A stretch of DNA of 64,000 nucleotides from Gammaproteobacteria bacterium (GCA_018828125.1 JAHJWB010000023.1:353532-417531); one strand, 5' to 3'. Numbered from the stretch's first letter, positions 1 to 9,518 are shown. The notes: a model not told the origin generated them from the sequence alone. Program-made: numbers and translations.

Positions 1-289
1 TGGACAACTGCTCGCCCGAGATCGCCTGGTTGGGCCCGGCGCTCAGCCAAGACGCGATCACATTGCCCAGGCCTGCCTGCTGAAACCGGGCCATCAAGCC
101 GGGCAGCCCGCCCACCGGGCCGTCGTTGCTGATGAGGGACATCACCGCCTGCACCAGCTGCGGGTTCTGCGCGGCCATGCTGATCAGACCCCCCAGGCCC
201 CCTCCGGCGCCCCCTGCGGTTGCCGCCGCGCCGCCGCCTTGCGACGCATTGTTGATGACGGCACCCAGAACGGAATCGAGCAAACCCAT
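1..289 (-). CDS. YidB-like (DUF937) protein, 3' end outside window
   Basis: Reading leftward from ATG at 287-289, the frame is open to the window edge (96 codons). The protein begins MGLLDSVLGAVINNASQGGG, then has a Gly/Ala-rich linker and the segment GLPGLMARFQQAGLGNVIASW followed by a GPNQAIS motif. That is the layout of YidB/DUF937 proteins (usually about 130-150 residues), so 35-50 residues are probably missing. No signal peptide or membrane segment is visible. The cellular role of the family is not well established. The gene stands alone, running away from the M20 peptidase. Family assignment is fairly firm, function is not. Confidence 0.8.
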   Translation of the reverse strand, partial: MGLLDSVLGAVINNASQGGGAAATAGGAGGGLGGLISMAAQNPQLVQAVMSLISNDGPVGGLPGLMARFQQAGLGNVIASWLSAGPNQAISGEQLS

Positions 290-476
290 GGTGTTCTCCT
301 GCAGAAGGAATCAATAGCAGCCGCACAGCGGCTGCGCCATCACGCATGGTACGCAGGCTGGTGGTGGTGGCTGTGTCAACAATCGTCAATTCTTCTACTG
401 CAGGCCCTCTGGCGATAGGCGAGGCGACGTGGGAGGCCGCGCGCTTTGCACGCGTGCGTGGCCCTGTGCGTTCTCT

Positions 477-1844
477 TTACTTGGCTCGGGGTGGGCGCTT
501 TTCCAGCAATGGCGCACTTACGCCCTGCACGCCCACCAGCCCCAGCACCGTGATCAACGAGGTCTGAGCGCCCTTCCAGGCGTCCGTCAGATCGATCCAC
601 TCCGACAGCGCGTGGAAGCCGCCTGTCTTGCCGCCGCCCCCGATCACGATGGCAGGAATACCCAGCGACATGGGCACATTCGCATCGGTGCTGGCACCTG
701 CGAGTACGGTCTTGCGGCTGAACGCCGTGTTGGCGCGCACGGCGGCCTCCACGATGACCGAGTCCGCGGCGGTGCGGCCGCCGGGCCGGTCGCCGATGAG
801 TTTGGTCGATGCGCTCTAGGTATTCACGCCCCAGCGCGCGTTTTCTTCGGTCACGGCGCTGTCCACGGCGCCCAGCACCTGCTTTTCAGTTGCCAGCAGC
901 GGGGCCATTTCGTCGGAGCGGATGTCTACTGCCATGCGCGCATCGGGCGCGATGGTGTTGACCGACGTGCCGCCGCCAACCGTGCCCACGGTGAAGGTGG
1001 TCTTGGGACTGGCGGGCGTGCGGATCTCGGCGATCTTGGCAATGGCGCGACCCATGCCGTGGATGGCGCTGGGCACCTCGCCAAATGCCGCGTAGCTGTG
1101 GCCGCCCGGGCCCTTGAAGGTCACCTCGTGGCGGTGACTGCCGGTACCCAGCACCAGCACCGTGCCATCGGGCGCGGGTTCAAGCGCCACCAAACCGTCA
1201 ATGTCCAGGTGTTCCTTGAACAGGTGCTTCATGCCGCGCAGGTTGCCCAGCTCTTCCTCGCCCACATTGCCCACGAACACCAAGTCGCCCACGGTGGTGA
1301 TCTTCTGGTCGTTCAGCACCTTGAGCCAAGACAGCAGCACGGCCAAGCCGCGGGTGTTGTCGGAGATGCCGGGCGCGTGCAGCTTGCCGTCGCGCTCCTT
1401 TACCTTCACGTCGGTGCCCGCAGGAAACACGGTGTCCAGGTGGGCCGATATGACCAGCTTGGGGCCGTTGCCCGTGCCCTTGCGCACGCCCACCACGTTG
1501 CCTTCGGCATCGATTGCGGCGCTGCTCAGCCCCAGTGCCTTCAGGCGCGCGAGGAAGGCTTCGGCGCGCTGTTGTTCCTTGAAGGGCGGGGCTTCGATTT
1601 CTGTGAGCATTTTCAGGTCGCCAATGCTGCGTTCATGGTCGGCCTTCACGGCGTCCAGCAGTTGCAGGATTTGCGGCGCGGCCATGAGCTGGGCGTAGGC
1701 TTGCTCCACTGCGGGGCGCAGCGTGGTGGGGGTGGGGGCCACCGCGCGCTGGGCATGGGCGGGGTTGGCCAGCAGTGCGGCCACCGACAGTGCGACGGAG
1801 TGGGCAAGGGGCGTAAAACGGAGCGTGTGAACAGGATGCGTCAT
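477..1844 (-). pseudogene. M20 family zinc peptidase, interrupted by an in-frame amber codon
   Basis: The frame from ATG at 1842-1844 encodes a signal peptide (cleavage after NPAHA) and an M20/M28-like metallopeptidase. Expected zinc ligands are visible: His135 in SAHLDTVF, Asp162 in GISDNTRG and Glu196-Glu198 in GEEELGN. The frame hits TAG at 816-818, after ARWGVNT, then continues open in the same frame (SASTKLIGDRPGG to LLEKRPPRAK) to TAA at 477-479. The downstream part holds the last M20 segment (HALSEWIDL), which carries the C-terminal metal ligand. Without suppression the product would lose about 113 residues, including that ligand. It could be a recent nonsense mutation, a sequencing error, or a rarely suppressed stop. 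An upstream TTG at 1868 lacks a ribosome binding site. Confidence 0.85.
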
Positions 1845-2012
1845 GGTCGAGAAAAATAGGAAGATCAAAAAACAGAGGGGATGGAACCAGCTGGCAGATC
1901 ACCGCCCATGCGATGCGGCATTGGCTTGCGTGTGAGGTGTGCCATGCAATTGTTGGACCGTTCCCCGCTCGCGGGCTCTGCTTTAATCTGCCCAGCCGAC
2001 AGTTTTTCTTAC

Positions 2013-2930
2013 ATGCGCAAACACATCCCCAGCACCCGTGCCCTGCTCGTTTTTGATGCTGTGGCACGCCACCACGGCGTGAGCAAGGCCGCCGAAGAGC
2101 TCTGCCTCACCCACAGCGCCGTGAGCCAGCAGCTGCGCCTGCTGGAGGGCCAGCTGGGACTGCAACTGGTGCAGCGTGGCGCACGCGGCTCCACGCTCAC
2201 TGACGTGGGCCGCCGCTATCACGCACAGGTGGTGGGCGACCTGCTGCGCCTGCAGAACCACACGCTCGAAGCCATGGCCCAGCGGCCTGATGGCGCGCGC
2301 CTGCTGGTGGGCTGTGTGCCGGTGTTTGCCGAGCGCTGGCTGCTGCCGCGGCTGCCCGCCTTCCTTGGGCAGCACAAAGGCTGCAGCCTGCATCTGCAGG
2401 TGTACCCCACGCAGATCTACATGGCGGAGATTCCGTTTGATGTGGCCGTGCAGTACGACGACGCGGCCTGGCCCGGCGTGGTGCCCGCGTCCCTGATGCC
2501 GGAGGTCTGCGTGGCCGTGTGTGCGCCGCAGTCACGCCACCGGCGCGCCATGGAGCGTGGCGACTTTCGCGCCGTGCCGTTGCTGCAGCTCAGCTCGCGC
2601 CTGGGCGCGTGGGACGACTGGCTGGGCCGTGCGGGAATCAAGCGCACGCCAGACCACACCTTGGGTGGCCACCGCTTTGATCTGTTCTCGATGCTGGTGG
2701 AGGCGGTGCGCGCCGACTTGGGGATCGGCCTGGTGCCCCGGTATTTTGTGGAGCGCGAACTGCAGTCGGACGAGCTGGTGCTGGCCCACCCGCACCACGA
2801 CAGCGGTGCACGCGGCTACAGTCTGTTTGTGGCGCCTGGGCGGCTGGAAGACCCGGCGGTGGCCGCGTTCGCACAGTGGCTGCGCACCACCGTGGCAGCA
2901 GAAGGCACCGGGCCGTCAGACCCCGCTTGA
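2013..2930 (+). CDS. LysR-family transcriptional regulator (GcvA-like)
   Basis: A 305-residue LysR regulator. The N-terminal winged helix-turn-helix spans about residues 5-64 (RALLVFDAVARHHGVSKAAE, then THSAVSQQLRLLEGQLG). A periplasmic-binding-protein-like effector domain follows at about 90-295. The RAL-FDAVARH start and the overall pattern resemble the GcvA subgroup. I chose ATG 2013 because it places the HTH at the usual distance; the frame is open further upstream but only with non-family sequence. It is divergent from the broken M20 peptidase (168-base gap) and converges on an MFS gene with a 15-base overlap at the 3' ends. It may regulate either neighbour; the effector is unknown. Confidence 0.9.
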   Translation: MRKHIPSTRALLVFDAVARHHGVSKAAEELCLTHSAVSQQLRLLEGQLGLQLVQRGARGSTLTDVGRRYHAQVVGDLLRLQNHTLEAMAQRPDGARLLVGCVPVFAERWLLPRLPAFLGQHKGCSLHLQVYPTQIYMAEIPFDVAVQYDDAAWPGVVPASLMPEVCVAVCAPQSRHRRAMERGDFRAVPLLQLSSRLGAWDDWLGRAGIKRTPDHTLGGHRFDLFSMLVEAVRADLGIGLVPRYFVERELQSDELVLAHPHHDSGARGYSLFVAPGRLEDPAVAAFAQWLRTTVAAEGTGPSDPA

Positions 2931-4100
2931 CACGCGCTTGCGCTGCACACCCAGCCAGGCCAGCGCCAACCCCGTCACCACAATGGGCACCAGCGAACCG
3001 GCGTTCAGCAGCGTCCAGCCTTGCGTGGTGACCAGCACGCCCGACGAAAACGCACTCAGCGCCAGCGTGGCGTACACGCAGAAATTGATGGCTGCCTGCG
3101 CGCGGTCTTTTTCTTCGGGGCGGTAGGCCGTCATGGCCAGCGCGGTGCCGCCGGTAAAGAGAAAATTCCAGCCTACGCCCAGCAAAAACAGCGCAATGCC
3201 AAAGTGGTGCAGCTCGATCCCGGACAGCGCCACGGCCACGCAGGCGAAGTTCAGCATCACGCCCACGCCCATCACCGGCAAAACGCCAAAACGTTTGATG
3301 AGGTGGCCGGTGAAGAAGCCGGGCGCGAACATGCCGATCACATGCCATTCCAGCACCAGCGCCGACGCGTCAAAGTCAAAGCCGCACACCTGCATGGCCA
3401 GCGGGGTGGCCGCCATCAGCAGGTTCATCACGCCGTAGCCCAGAGCGGCGCCCACGATGGCGACCACCATGGTGGGCTGGCGCAGCAGCTCGCCCAGCGG
3501 GCGGCCCCGGGCGGGTTGTCCGGCGGCGTTCAGCACCACGGGCTGCGCGTTGAACCGGATGGCGGCCATGCACACCATGGCGAGCAGCGCCACACCCATC
3601 AACGCGACGTAGGCGCCGGCAAACGGCACCGGGAACAGCGTGCGCGTGGCGCTCGCCAGGTTGGGGCCCGCCACGGCGCCCAGCAGGCCACCGGCCAGCA
3701 CCAGCGACACGGCTTTTTCGCGGTAGTCGGGCGCGGCCAGCTCGGCGGCCGCAAAGCGGTACAGCCCGCCGTTGGCGCTGTAGTAGCCCGCCACCACGGT
3801 GGCGGTGCACAGCAGCCAGAAGTTGGCACTGAAGGCGGCCCAGGCGCACAGCGCTGCCGACACCACCGCCACGGCCAGCCCGATCTGGAACGACACCTTG
3901 CGCCCCCAGCGCATCTGGGTGCGCGCCACCAGCGGCGTGGACAGTGCCCCGCCCACCACATAGCCCATCACCGGCAAAGTGGCCATCCAGCCAAACGGCG
4001 CCAGCTGCAGTCCCACCAGGCCGTTGATGGCGATGAAGACCACGTTGTTGGTGAGAAACAGGCCTTGGCACAAAGCTAGCAACCACAGGTTTTTATTCAC
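2916..4100 (-). CDS. MFS transporter
   Basis: About 394 residues with the alternating hydrophobic segments of a 12-helix major facilitator protein and the cytoplasmic basic loop after helix 2 (ARTQMRWGRKVSF). I chose GTG 4098-4100 (protein begins VNKNLWLLALCQGLF) because it starts just before the first helix; upstream residues are basic and unlike the family. It has no substrate-diagnostic motif that I recognise. Its 3' end overlaps that of the convergent LysR gene by 15 bases. Upstream lies the second MFS gene, also on the minus strand, about 140 bases away, so co-transcription is possible but not shown. Confidence 0.85.
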   Translation of the reverse strand: MNKNLWLLALCQGLFLTNNVVFIAINGLVGLQLAPFGWMATLPVMGYVVGGALSTPLVARTQMRWGRKVSFQIGLAVAVVSAALCAWAAFSANFWLLCTATVVAGYYSANGGLYRFAAAELAAPDYREKAVSLVLAGGLLGAVAGPNLASATRTLFPVPFAGAYVALMGVALLAMVCMAAIRFNAQPVVLNAAGQPARGRPLGELLRQPTMVVAIVGAALGYGVMNLLMAATPLAMQVCGFDFDASALVLEWHVIGMFAPGFFTGHLIKRFGVLPVMGVGVMLNFACVAVALSGIELHHFGIALFLLGVGWNFLFTGGTALAMTAYRPEEKDRAQAAINFCVYATLALSAFSSGVLVTTQGWTLLNAGSLVPIVVTGLALAWLGVQRKRVSSGV

Positions 4101-4243
4101 GGCAATAGGGCTGCGGCGGCAGTAGAAAGGGCAGAAGAATTTGGGGGCGGGAGTTGCTGTCGCGCCGTCACGAGTACGTCCGGCCTGCATCAACAACGCC
4201 TGCTACGTTGCCGCGCCATTGTGCCCTCAGGCCAGGCCGGTGG

Positions 4244-5572
4244 TCATGGTGTGCCGGGGTCTTCATCCGTTGGCGGGCGCGCTGCGTTGCCGACGTCGGC
4301 GGTAGCGCGCGGGTCCATCTGCAGCACGGCCTGCGAGCCGCCACCCATCGCCACAAAGTCCGCCTTGAGCTCGGGAGCGACCGGAGCCGCCGCCTTCAGT
4401 CTCAGGAAGACATACAACGCCATGGCTGCCATCACGGCCGAATAAAAAAGCATCAGGGTGGATGCTCCAGCCACGTCCATCAACGCTCCTGCCAGCACCG
4501 GGCCAACGGCCGCACCCACGCCGTGCAGCAACAGCAGACCCCCGGTGAACTCCACCAGGCGTGACGAGTCGATCACGTCGTTGACGTGGGCCACCGAAAG
4601 GCCGTAGATCGAAAAGATCAGTCCGCCCAACAGCAGCGCGAGCGGGATCAACGCATCAACCGAATACTCTGCCATCACAAAACACAGCCCCGTCACGCAG
4701 GCGCCCAGAATGCACACCCACAGCAGCACGATGCGCCGGTCGTGGCGGTCCGAATAGTTGCCCACGGGCCACTGAAAGGCCGCGCCGCCCAAAATTGCGG
4801 CGGCCATGAAGCTGGCTACGCCCGCATCGGAGAACCCCACCGACCGGCCAAATACCGCGCTCATGCCATAGAAGGCGCCGGTCATCAGCCCCGACGTGAG
4901 CGCGCCAGCCATCCCCATGGGAGAGGCCTCGTACAGCTTGCGCAGGCTGAAAGTGGGCGCGTCCACCGGTGCGGGCTCGTCCACCTCGGTCATGGTGATG
5001 GGCAGCAGCGCAAACGAGAACATCACTGACACCAGCGCAAAGGGAACAAAGCCCAGCCGGTCGCCCACCAAAATCAGCCACTGACCCAGTGCCAGGGCGA
5101 CGAAGTTGACCGCCATGTACACCGCAAACAGCCGACCGCGCAGTGCGTTGGGCGCCAGCGCGTTCAGCCAGCTCTCGATCACGATGTACAGCCCCACCAT
5201 GCACACGCCCGTGACCAGGCGCAGCAGGCCCCAGAACCATGGGTCGATCCAGAAGGCGTGCAAGATGGGCATGGTGGACGCCAGCGAGGCCATGGCGGCA
5301 AACGCGCGGATGTGGCCCACCTTGCGGATCACCATGGGGCACACAAAGGTGCCGACCACAAAGCCCAGAAAATAGGCCGCCGTGACCAGCCCCAGCGTGA
5401 CGCTGGAAAATTCTGCCAGCCCGGCGCGCAGCCCCAGCACTGAAAACAGCAGGCCCACGCCTACCACCAGCAACCCCACACCCAGCAGCAAGGTGGACAG
5501 GCGCCACAACAGGGGGCCCACCGTGGTGTCAGCGTCAATGCGTTTTGTCATCCATTCATCCATCCGGTTCAT
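4244..5572 (-). CDS. MFS transporter, YcaD-like
   Basis: A 442-residue integral membrane protein with 12 predicted helices. The stretch VTGVCMVGLYIVIESWLN in helix 4 is typical of the YcaD-type MFS subgroup. A long polar C-terminal tail (about 45 residues, ending PPTDEDPGTP) would lie in the cytoplasm. The start is uncertain: ATG at 5572, 5563 and 5551 all precede TKRIDADTTVGPLLW, and none has a clear ribosome binding site. Substrate unknown. The 285 bases upstream contain no gene I can support. Confidence 0.85.
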   Translation of the reverse strand: MNRMDEWMTKRIDADTTVGPLLWRLSTLLLGVGLLVVGVGLLFSVLGLRAGLAEFSSVTLGLVTAAYFLGFVVGTFVCPMVIRKVGHIRAFAAMASLASTMPILHAFWIDPWFWGLLRLVTGVCMVGLYIVIESWLNALAPNALRGRLFAVYMAVNFVALALGQWLILVGDRLGFVPFALVSVMFSFALLPITMTEVDEPAPVDAPTFSLRKLYEASPMGMAGALTSGLMTGAFYGMSAVFGRSVGFSDAGVASFMAAAILGGAAFQWPVGNYSDRHDRRIVLLWVCILGACVTGLCFVMAEYSVDALIPLALLLGGLIFSIYGLSVAHVNDVIDSSRLVEFTGGLLLLHGVGAAVGPVLAGALMDVAGASTLMLFYSAVMAAMALYVFLRLKAAAPVAPELKADFVAMGGGSQAVLQMDPRATADVGNAARPPTDEDPGTP

Positions 5573-5857
5573 GAGCTCGCCAGTGCCGTCCGGCGGGTTG
5601 TGCGCTGTCGGCCCGGGGCTGCCCGTTGAGTTTGCTGCCGCGTGTCAGTGCGGGCCGGGGCAACGCGTGCCGTTCGTGTCTGCGCAGCAACGCAAGGCGC
5701 GCCCCATCGGCCAGTTCTTTCAAGTACCGCAGCGGCTGCTCTTTTGCGGCCGTTGGGGGCAATTTTGACAGTGCTGCAGGGCTGGGGGCCGTATCCCAGG
5801 CTGGCGCGCGTTTGCGCAGCGCGTCGTGAGGCCAGCGCGTGAGAGTGTGACCGGCTC

Positions 5858-6655
5858 TCAGCCCAGCAAGCCCTTGGGCACCTTGTCGGCCTTTTTCTCC
5901 ACCGGGTTGGCCAGCAGCCACTGGGCTGCGTACTGGCGCATGAACTCCTTGGCCTTTTCAGGCCGGGCCGTCAGCCACGCATCGTAGGCGCCTTCGTTCA
6001 GGATGGCGGGCATGCTTTTCTCGCTGCCGGGCTGGCCGTAGCGGTGCAGCAGCGCGTGGTTGTTGGCATTCACGTTCAGCAGACAGTAGCTGATGATGAC
6101 CTCGCCATCGGCCCCTTGCCAGCGCGCCCACAGGCCTGCGACGCCCATGGGCTTGCCGTCCACGCGCGCCACGCGGGTGGGCACGGCTTTGCCGCTGCGC
6201 AGGTCGTCTTCATAGAACGCGGTCATGGGCACGATGCAACGCTGGCCCTTCAGCCAGGCGTCGCGAAACGCGGTGCCGGTGGACGCGGTGTCGGACTTCG
6301 CGTTGACCAGCTTGGTGGCGCGCAGCTTGGCGTCCGACGCGGACTTGACCCAGTGCGGCACCAGGCCCCACTGGGCCGGCACCAGCACGCGGTCGGTGTT
6401 CGGTGCGGTCGCGGGTGCTGGGGCGTCGGTGGATGTGCCCGCATCTGCCGCGACATCGGTATCGCCATCGACACGGGCATCGACTGCGGGCGCTGCGGTG
6501 GGCTGCGCGATGGCCGCCGCGGTGGCGGCGTGGACGATGAAGAAGCCCGGTTTGCGCGGCCACAGGTGGCGTTCGCCCAGCGATTCGGGGGGCTCCACTG
6601 CGAATGCCTCGCGGTAGGTATCGGCAGCGGACAGGGTTTCGTAGTGGGTGCTCAT
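5858..6655 (-). CDS. SRAP (SOS response-associated peptidase, YedK/HMCES-type) protein with Ser at position 2
   Basis: A 265-residue DUF159/SRAP protein. Family members normally begin Met-Cys, and Cys2 forms the covalent link with abasic sites in single-stranded DNA after Met removal. Here ATG 6653-6655 is followed by AGC, giving MSTHYETLSAADTYREAF, with no alternative start that supplies a cysteine. Other key positions are kept: Asn118 in LVNAKSDT and Glu149 in IVPMTAFYED. The region of the usual active-site His reads GSEKSMPAIL without His, which may be a subfamily trait. Residues 43-88 are an Ala/Thr/Asp-rich insertion. The protein may have lost crosslinking activity or use Ser2. Family call firm, activity uncertain. 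Confidence 0.88.
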   Translation of the reverse strand: MSTHYETLSAADTYREAFAVEPPESLGERHLWPRKPGFFIVHAATAAAIAQPTAAPAVDARVDGDTDVAADAGTSTDAPAPATAPNTDRVLVPAQWGLVPHWVKSASDAKLRATKLVNAKSDTASTGTAFRDAWLKGQRCIVPMTAFYEDDLRSGKAVPTRVARVDGKPMGVAGLWARWQGADGEVIISYCLLNVNANNHALLHRYGQPGSEKSMPAILNEGAYDAWLTARPEKAKEFMRQYAAQWLLANPVEKKADKVPKGLLG

Positions 6656-6701
6656 GGGGCGATGGTAACGGTGCTGCCAACAGACTTGAAGGAAAAAATG
6701 G

Positions 6702-6742
6702 GCTCTAGCGCTTATTGGATAAGCGCTAGTAGCTATAAAAAT
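6702..6742 (+). repeat. Family A palindromic repeat, copy 1
   Basis: A perfect dyad CTAGCGCTTAT-TGG-ATAAGCGCTAG followed by the usual trailer TAGCTATAAAAATTGAAG. It lies between the divergent SRAP and DUF3617 genes. Confidence 0.9.
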
Positions 6743-6874
6743 TGAAGTAATCAATGCCCTGCAGCCCGCCACAGAAGCCGCCATGGGCCATTCATCCCAT
6801 GGCAAAGCGCGCCGGCATTGGACATACTGTGCGCCACCCACCCCCTATCCACTGACTTGGAACAAAGGCACGCC

Positions 6875-7441
6875 ATGCAGCACCACGTTTCCCGTTTCAT
6901 CGTTCACACCGCGGGCACCGCAGTGCTGCTAGCTGCAGCCGGCGTGGGCCATGCCCAGCCGCAAAAGCTGCGCCCGGGCCTGTGGGAGCACACGGTGTCC
7001 ATGAAAAGCCAGAGCGGCCAGATGGAGGCCGCGATGGCGCAGATGCAAAAGTCCCTGGCCAGCATGACGCCCGAACAGCGCAAGCAGATGGAGCAAATGA
7101 TGGCGCAGCAGGGCGTGAGCATGGGCCCCAAGGGCAACTCGGTGAAGATGTGCATCACCGCCGAGCAGGCCGAACTGGACAACATCCCGCAGCAAGAGGG
7201 TTGCACCCAGACCGTCAAGCGCACGGGCCCCAACACCGTGGCACTGACTTTCAACTGCAAGGGCGGCGACGGCCAACCCCCCACCTCTGGCGAAGGCTCC
7301 ATGACCTTCGCCGGCCCCACTGCCTACACGGGCAACTTCAAGGTCAAGACCATGTCCGCCGGCAAGCCCGAGCAGATCGACATGGCGCAAGCGGGCAAGT
7401 GGCTGTCTGCCGACTGCGGCGCCATCAAGCCTGTGCGCTAG
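6875..7441 (+). CDS. DUF3617 domain protein, exported
   Basis: 188 residues starting at ATG 6875, with AAAGG 9 bases upstream. Residues 1-27 form a signal peptide (hydrophobic core AGTAVLLAAAGVG, cleavage after GHA). The mature part opens with LRPGLWEHTVSMKSQSGQ, the DUF3617 signature, followed by a Met/Gln-rich helical stretch (residues 50-80) and three cysteines in the C-terminal half (MCITAEQ, QEGCTQT, FNCKGGD) plus ADCGAIK near the end. DUF3617 proteins are periplasmic and of unknown function. Its 3' end overlaps the convergent diguanylate cyclase by 17 bases. Confidence 0.88.
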   Translation: MQHHVSRFIVHTAGTAVLLAAAGVGHAQPQKLRPGLWEHTVSMKSQSGQMEAAMAQMQKSLASMTPEQRKQMEQMMAQQGVSMGPKGNSVKMCITAEQAELDNIPQQEGCTQTVKRTGPNTVALTFNCKGGDGQPPTSGEGSMTFAGPTAYTGNFKVKTMSAGKPEQIDMAQAGKWLSADCGAIKPVR

Positions 7442-8588
7442 TCCCGCTGTGGACCGCCGCAGGGCGGTGACCTGCGGGCGCCACCACCACGCGATTGCGG
7501 CCCAAGGCCTTGGCGGTGTACAGCGCCTGGTCGGCGCGCTCCAGTGTGTGGTCGACGGTGTCGCCCGGCAGGTGCAGCGCCAGGCCCATCGACACCGTCA
7601 TGTGCAGCGTGCCCGTGGTGTGGGGGATGGCCATCGCAGCCACCGCACGGCGGATGCGTTCGAGCAGCTCGCGGGCGTCGTCGGGCTGGGTGTCAGACAG
7701 CATCAGCACAAACTCCTCGCCGCCCCAGCGGGCCAGCACGTCGGTGTCGCGCACCGAGTCCCGCACCGTGCCGGCAAACGCCTGCAGCGCGCGGTCGCCG
7801 GTGGCGTGGCCGTGGGTGTCGTTGATGGGCTTGAAATGATCAATGTCCAGCTGGGCCAGCAGCAGAGGGCGGCCGCTGCGCACGCTGCGCCGGTGTTCCA
7901 AGGCCATCAGGTCCTGCATGGCGCGGCGGTTGATCAGCCCGGTCAGCTCGTCCCGGGACGCCAGTTCGCGGTTGACCTGCAGTGCCTCAGCCAACGCCAC
8001 GCGCTGCTCGTGCAGGCGCACGCGGATGCGCTGAATGCGCAGGTTCAGCGCTATGCAGCCGCTCAGCACGATGAGCACCATCAGCGCATACGCCGTGTCC
8101 AGATACCCGAACGGGCTGGCACTGAAGCGTGAGGTGACGCCAATGGCACAGGCGAAGGCCAACAGCGCAAACGTGCCAATGCCAATCACTTCTGCCATGG
8201 TGAGCGCAAAGGTGCCAAAAAACAGGATCAGCGCCAGCACGCTAGGGATCAGGCCCCGCGCGTCGCCCGCCAGCACATAGGCCACGGCACCGCTGGTGAT
8301 GGTCCAGACCATTTGCGGAATGGTGAGCGAAGGGTCGCGCAGGCGGGCCGTTTCCCCGGACCGGATGAAGGCCGTCATCACCACCAGCCCGCCCACCGAC
8401 ATGGCGGCCCACCACTGCACGGCAGTGGTGTTGAGGGCTTTGCTGGAATGCGCCACCAACAGCATCACCCCAGCGCTGCTGGTCATCAGCACCAGCGCCA
8501 ACAAAGCCATGCTCACCAGCGTGCGCCGCTTGGGGTCGGTGGAGAAGATGATGTCCTTCAGGCGCTGCCATCGGGAGGGGTTGCGCAA
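7425..8588 (-). CDS. Membrane diguanylate cyclase (GGDEF)
   Basis: 387 residues: about six transmembrane helices in residues 20-195, a short coiled linker (RIRVRLHEQRVALAEALQ), then a GGDEF domain from about residue 215. The active-site loop is GGEEF (RWGGEEFVLML), compatible with synthesis of cyclic di-GMP from two GTP. The inhibitory I-site RxxD is present exactly five residues upstream (RDTD-VLARW-GGEEF), so product inhibition is expected. The start is TTG at 8586-8588, supported by AGGAG 8 bases upstream; no ATG fits. The stimulus sensed by the helical N-terminus is not known. Confidence 0.92.
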   Translation of the reverse strand: MRNPSRWQRLKDIIFSTDPKRRTLVSMALLALVLMTSSAGVMLLVAHSSKALNTTAVQWWAAMSVGGLVVMTAFIRSGETARLRDPSLTIPQMVWTITSGAVAYVLAGDARGLIPSVLALILFFGTFALTMAEVIGIGTFALLAFACAIGVTSRFSASPFGYLDTAYALMVLIVLSGCIALNLRIQRIRVRLHEQRVALAEALQVNRELASRDELTGLINRRAMQDLMALEHRRSVRSGRPLLLAQLDIDHFKPINDTHGHATGDRALQAFAGTVRDSVRDTDVLARWGGEEFVLMLSDTQPDDARELLERIRRAVAAMAIPHTTGTLHMTVSMGLALHLPGDTVDHTLERADQALYTAKALGRNRVVVAPAGHRPAAVHSGTSAQA

Positions 8589-8740
8589 GATAGAGACTCC
8601 TGCCAGATCGATCGGCCGCGGGGTGCGCGGGGGGCCAGCGGGTGGGTGGCTACCGGCCGGTCGGACATTTTACGGTGAGGTAATGGCGCGCGTACAGCCC
8701 TGCGGGCCGCCGCCAGGCCCCCGTCACTGTGAACGCGGTG

Positions 8741-9505
8741 TCAAAGTGTGAGCGCCGCCAAGGCCGCCAGCGGAGCGGTTTCGGCGCGCAGCACGCGCGG
8801 GCCCAAGGTGACCGGCGCAAATCCGTGTTGCATGGCCAGGTCTTCTTCCGCATGGCTCAGGCCACCCTCCGGGCCCGACAGGAACAGCACCGGCCCCTGG
8901 CCTCCGTCCGTGCCCGCGGCGGTGCGCAGGGGCGAAGTGCCGGGTCGCAATGACAGCAGCAGACGCTGGGCCAGCCCGGGGGATGCAGGGCCGGGCGTGG
9001 AAGCTGGATTTGCGCGCACCCAGGCGGCCAGGTCAATTGCGTCGTTCACCACCGGCACGCGATTGCGCCCGCACTGCTCGCACGCGGCCACGGCCACGGC
9101 CTGCCAATGGGCGATCTTCTTGTCGGCGCGGTCGCCCTTGAGCTTGAGCACGCTGCGCTCGGCCACCAGCGGCGTGATGCTGGCCACGCCCAGCTCGGTG
9201 GCTTTTTCGATCAGCCAGTCCATGCGATCGTTGGCGGTGATGCCCGCCAGCAAGTGCACGGCGCGCACAGCCTCGCGGTCGATGGCGTGGTGCGCCCCCA
9301 CCTGCACCAGCACGTCGCTGCGGCCCATGCGCAGCACGGTGGCGTCATACTCGCCGCCCAGGTCGCCAGCACCCTGCCCGCCATGGAACAGCGTGATGTG
9401 ATCGCCAGGCTGCAGGCGCAGCACCTGCACATGCCGCGCAGCGCCCGGGGGCAGGTCCAGTTCGATGCCCGTGGTCAAGGGGGTGGGGCAATGGAAACGG
9501 GGCAT
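8741..9505 (-). CDS. rsmE: 16S rRNA (uracil-1498-N3)-methyltransferase
   Basis: 254 residues. RsmE methylates U1498 of 16S rRNA in assembled 30S subunits using SAM. The N-terminal PUA-like domain (MPRFHCPTPL, then RHVQVLRLQPGD) precedes a SPOUT methyltransferase fold. The trefoil-knot motifs are clear: ITANDRMDWLIEKATELGV, FLSGPEGGLSHAEED, and LGPRVLRAETAPLAAL at the C-terminus. Length matches the family. A family A repeat separates it from the upstream kinase gene on the same strand. Confidence 0.95.
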   Translation of the reverse strand: MPRFHCPTPLTTGIELDLPPGAARHVQVLRLQPGDHITLFHGGQGAGDLGGEYDATVLRMGRSDVLVQVGAHHAIDREAVRAVHLLAGITANDRMDWLIEKATELGVASITPLVAERSVLKLKGDRADKKIAHWQAVAVAACEQCGRNRVPVVNDAIDLAAWVRANPASTPGPASPGLAQRLLLSLRPGTSPLRTAAGTDGGQGPVLFLSGPEGGLSHAEEDLAMQHGFAPVTLGPRVLRAETAPLAALAALTL

Positions 9506-9518
9506 TTGCTACTCAATG

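Noticed and set aside
429..1859. A 476-codon open frame on the plus strand opposite the M20 peptidase
   Set aside because: It is His/Gly/Arg-rich, has no family signature, and its codon pattern is the mirror of the peptidase gene. Long antisense frames are common at this GC content.
5573..5857. A minus-strand open frame of about 120 codons between the second MFS gene and the SRAP gene
   Set aside because: It extends into both neighbouring genes, has no ribosome binding site or family signature, and the composition is uneven.
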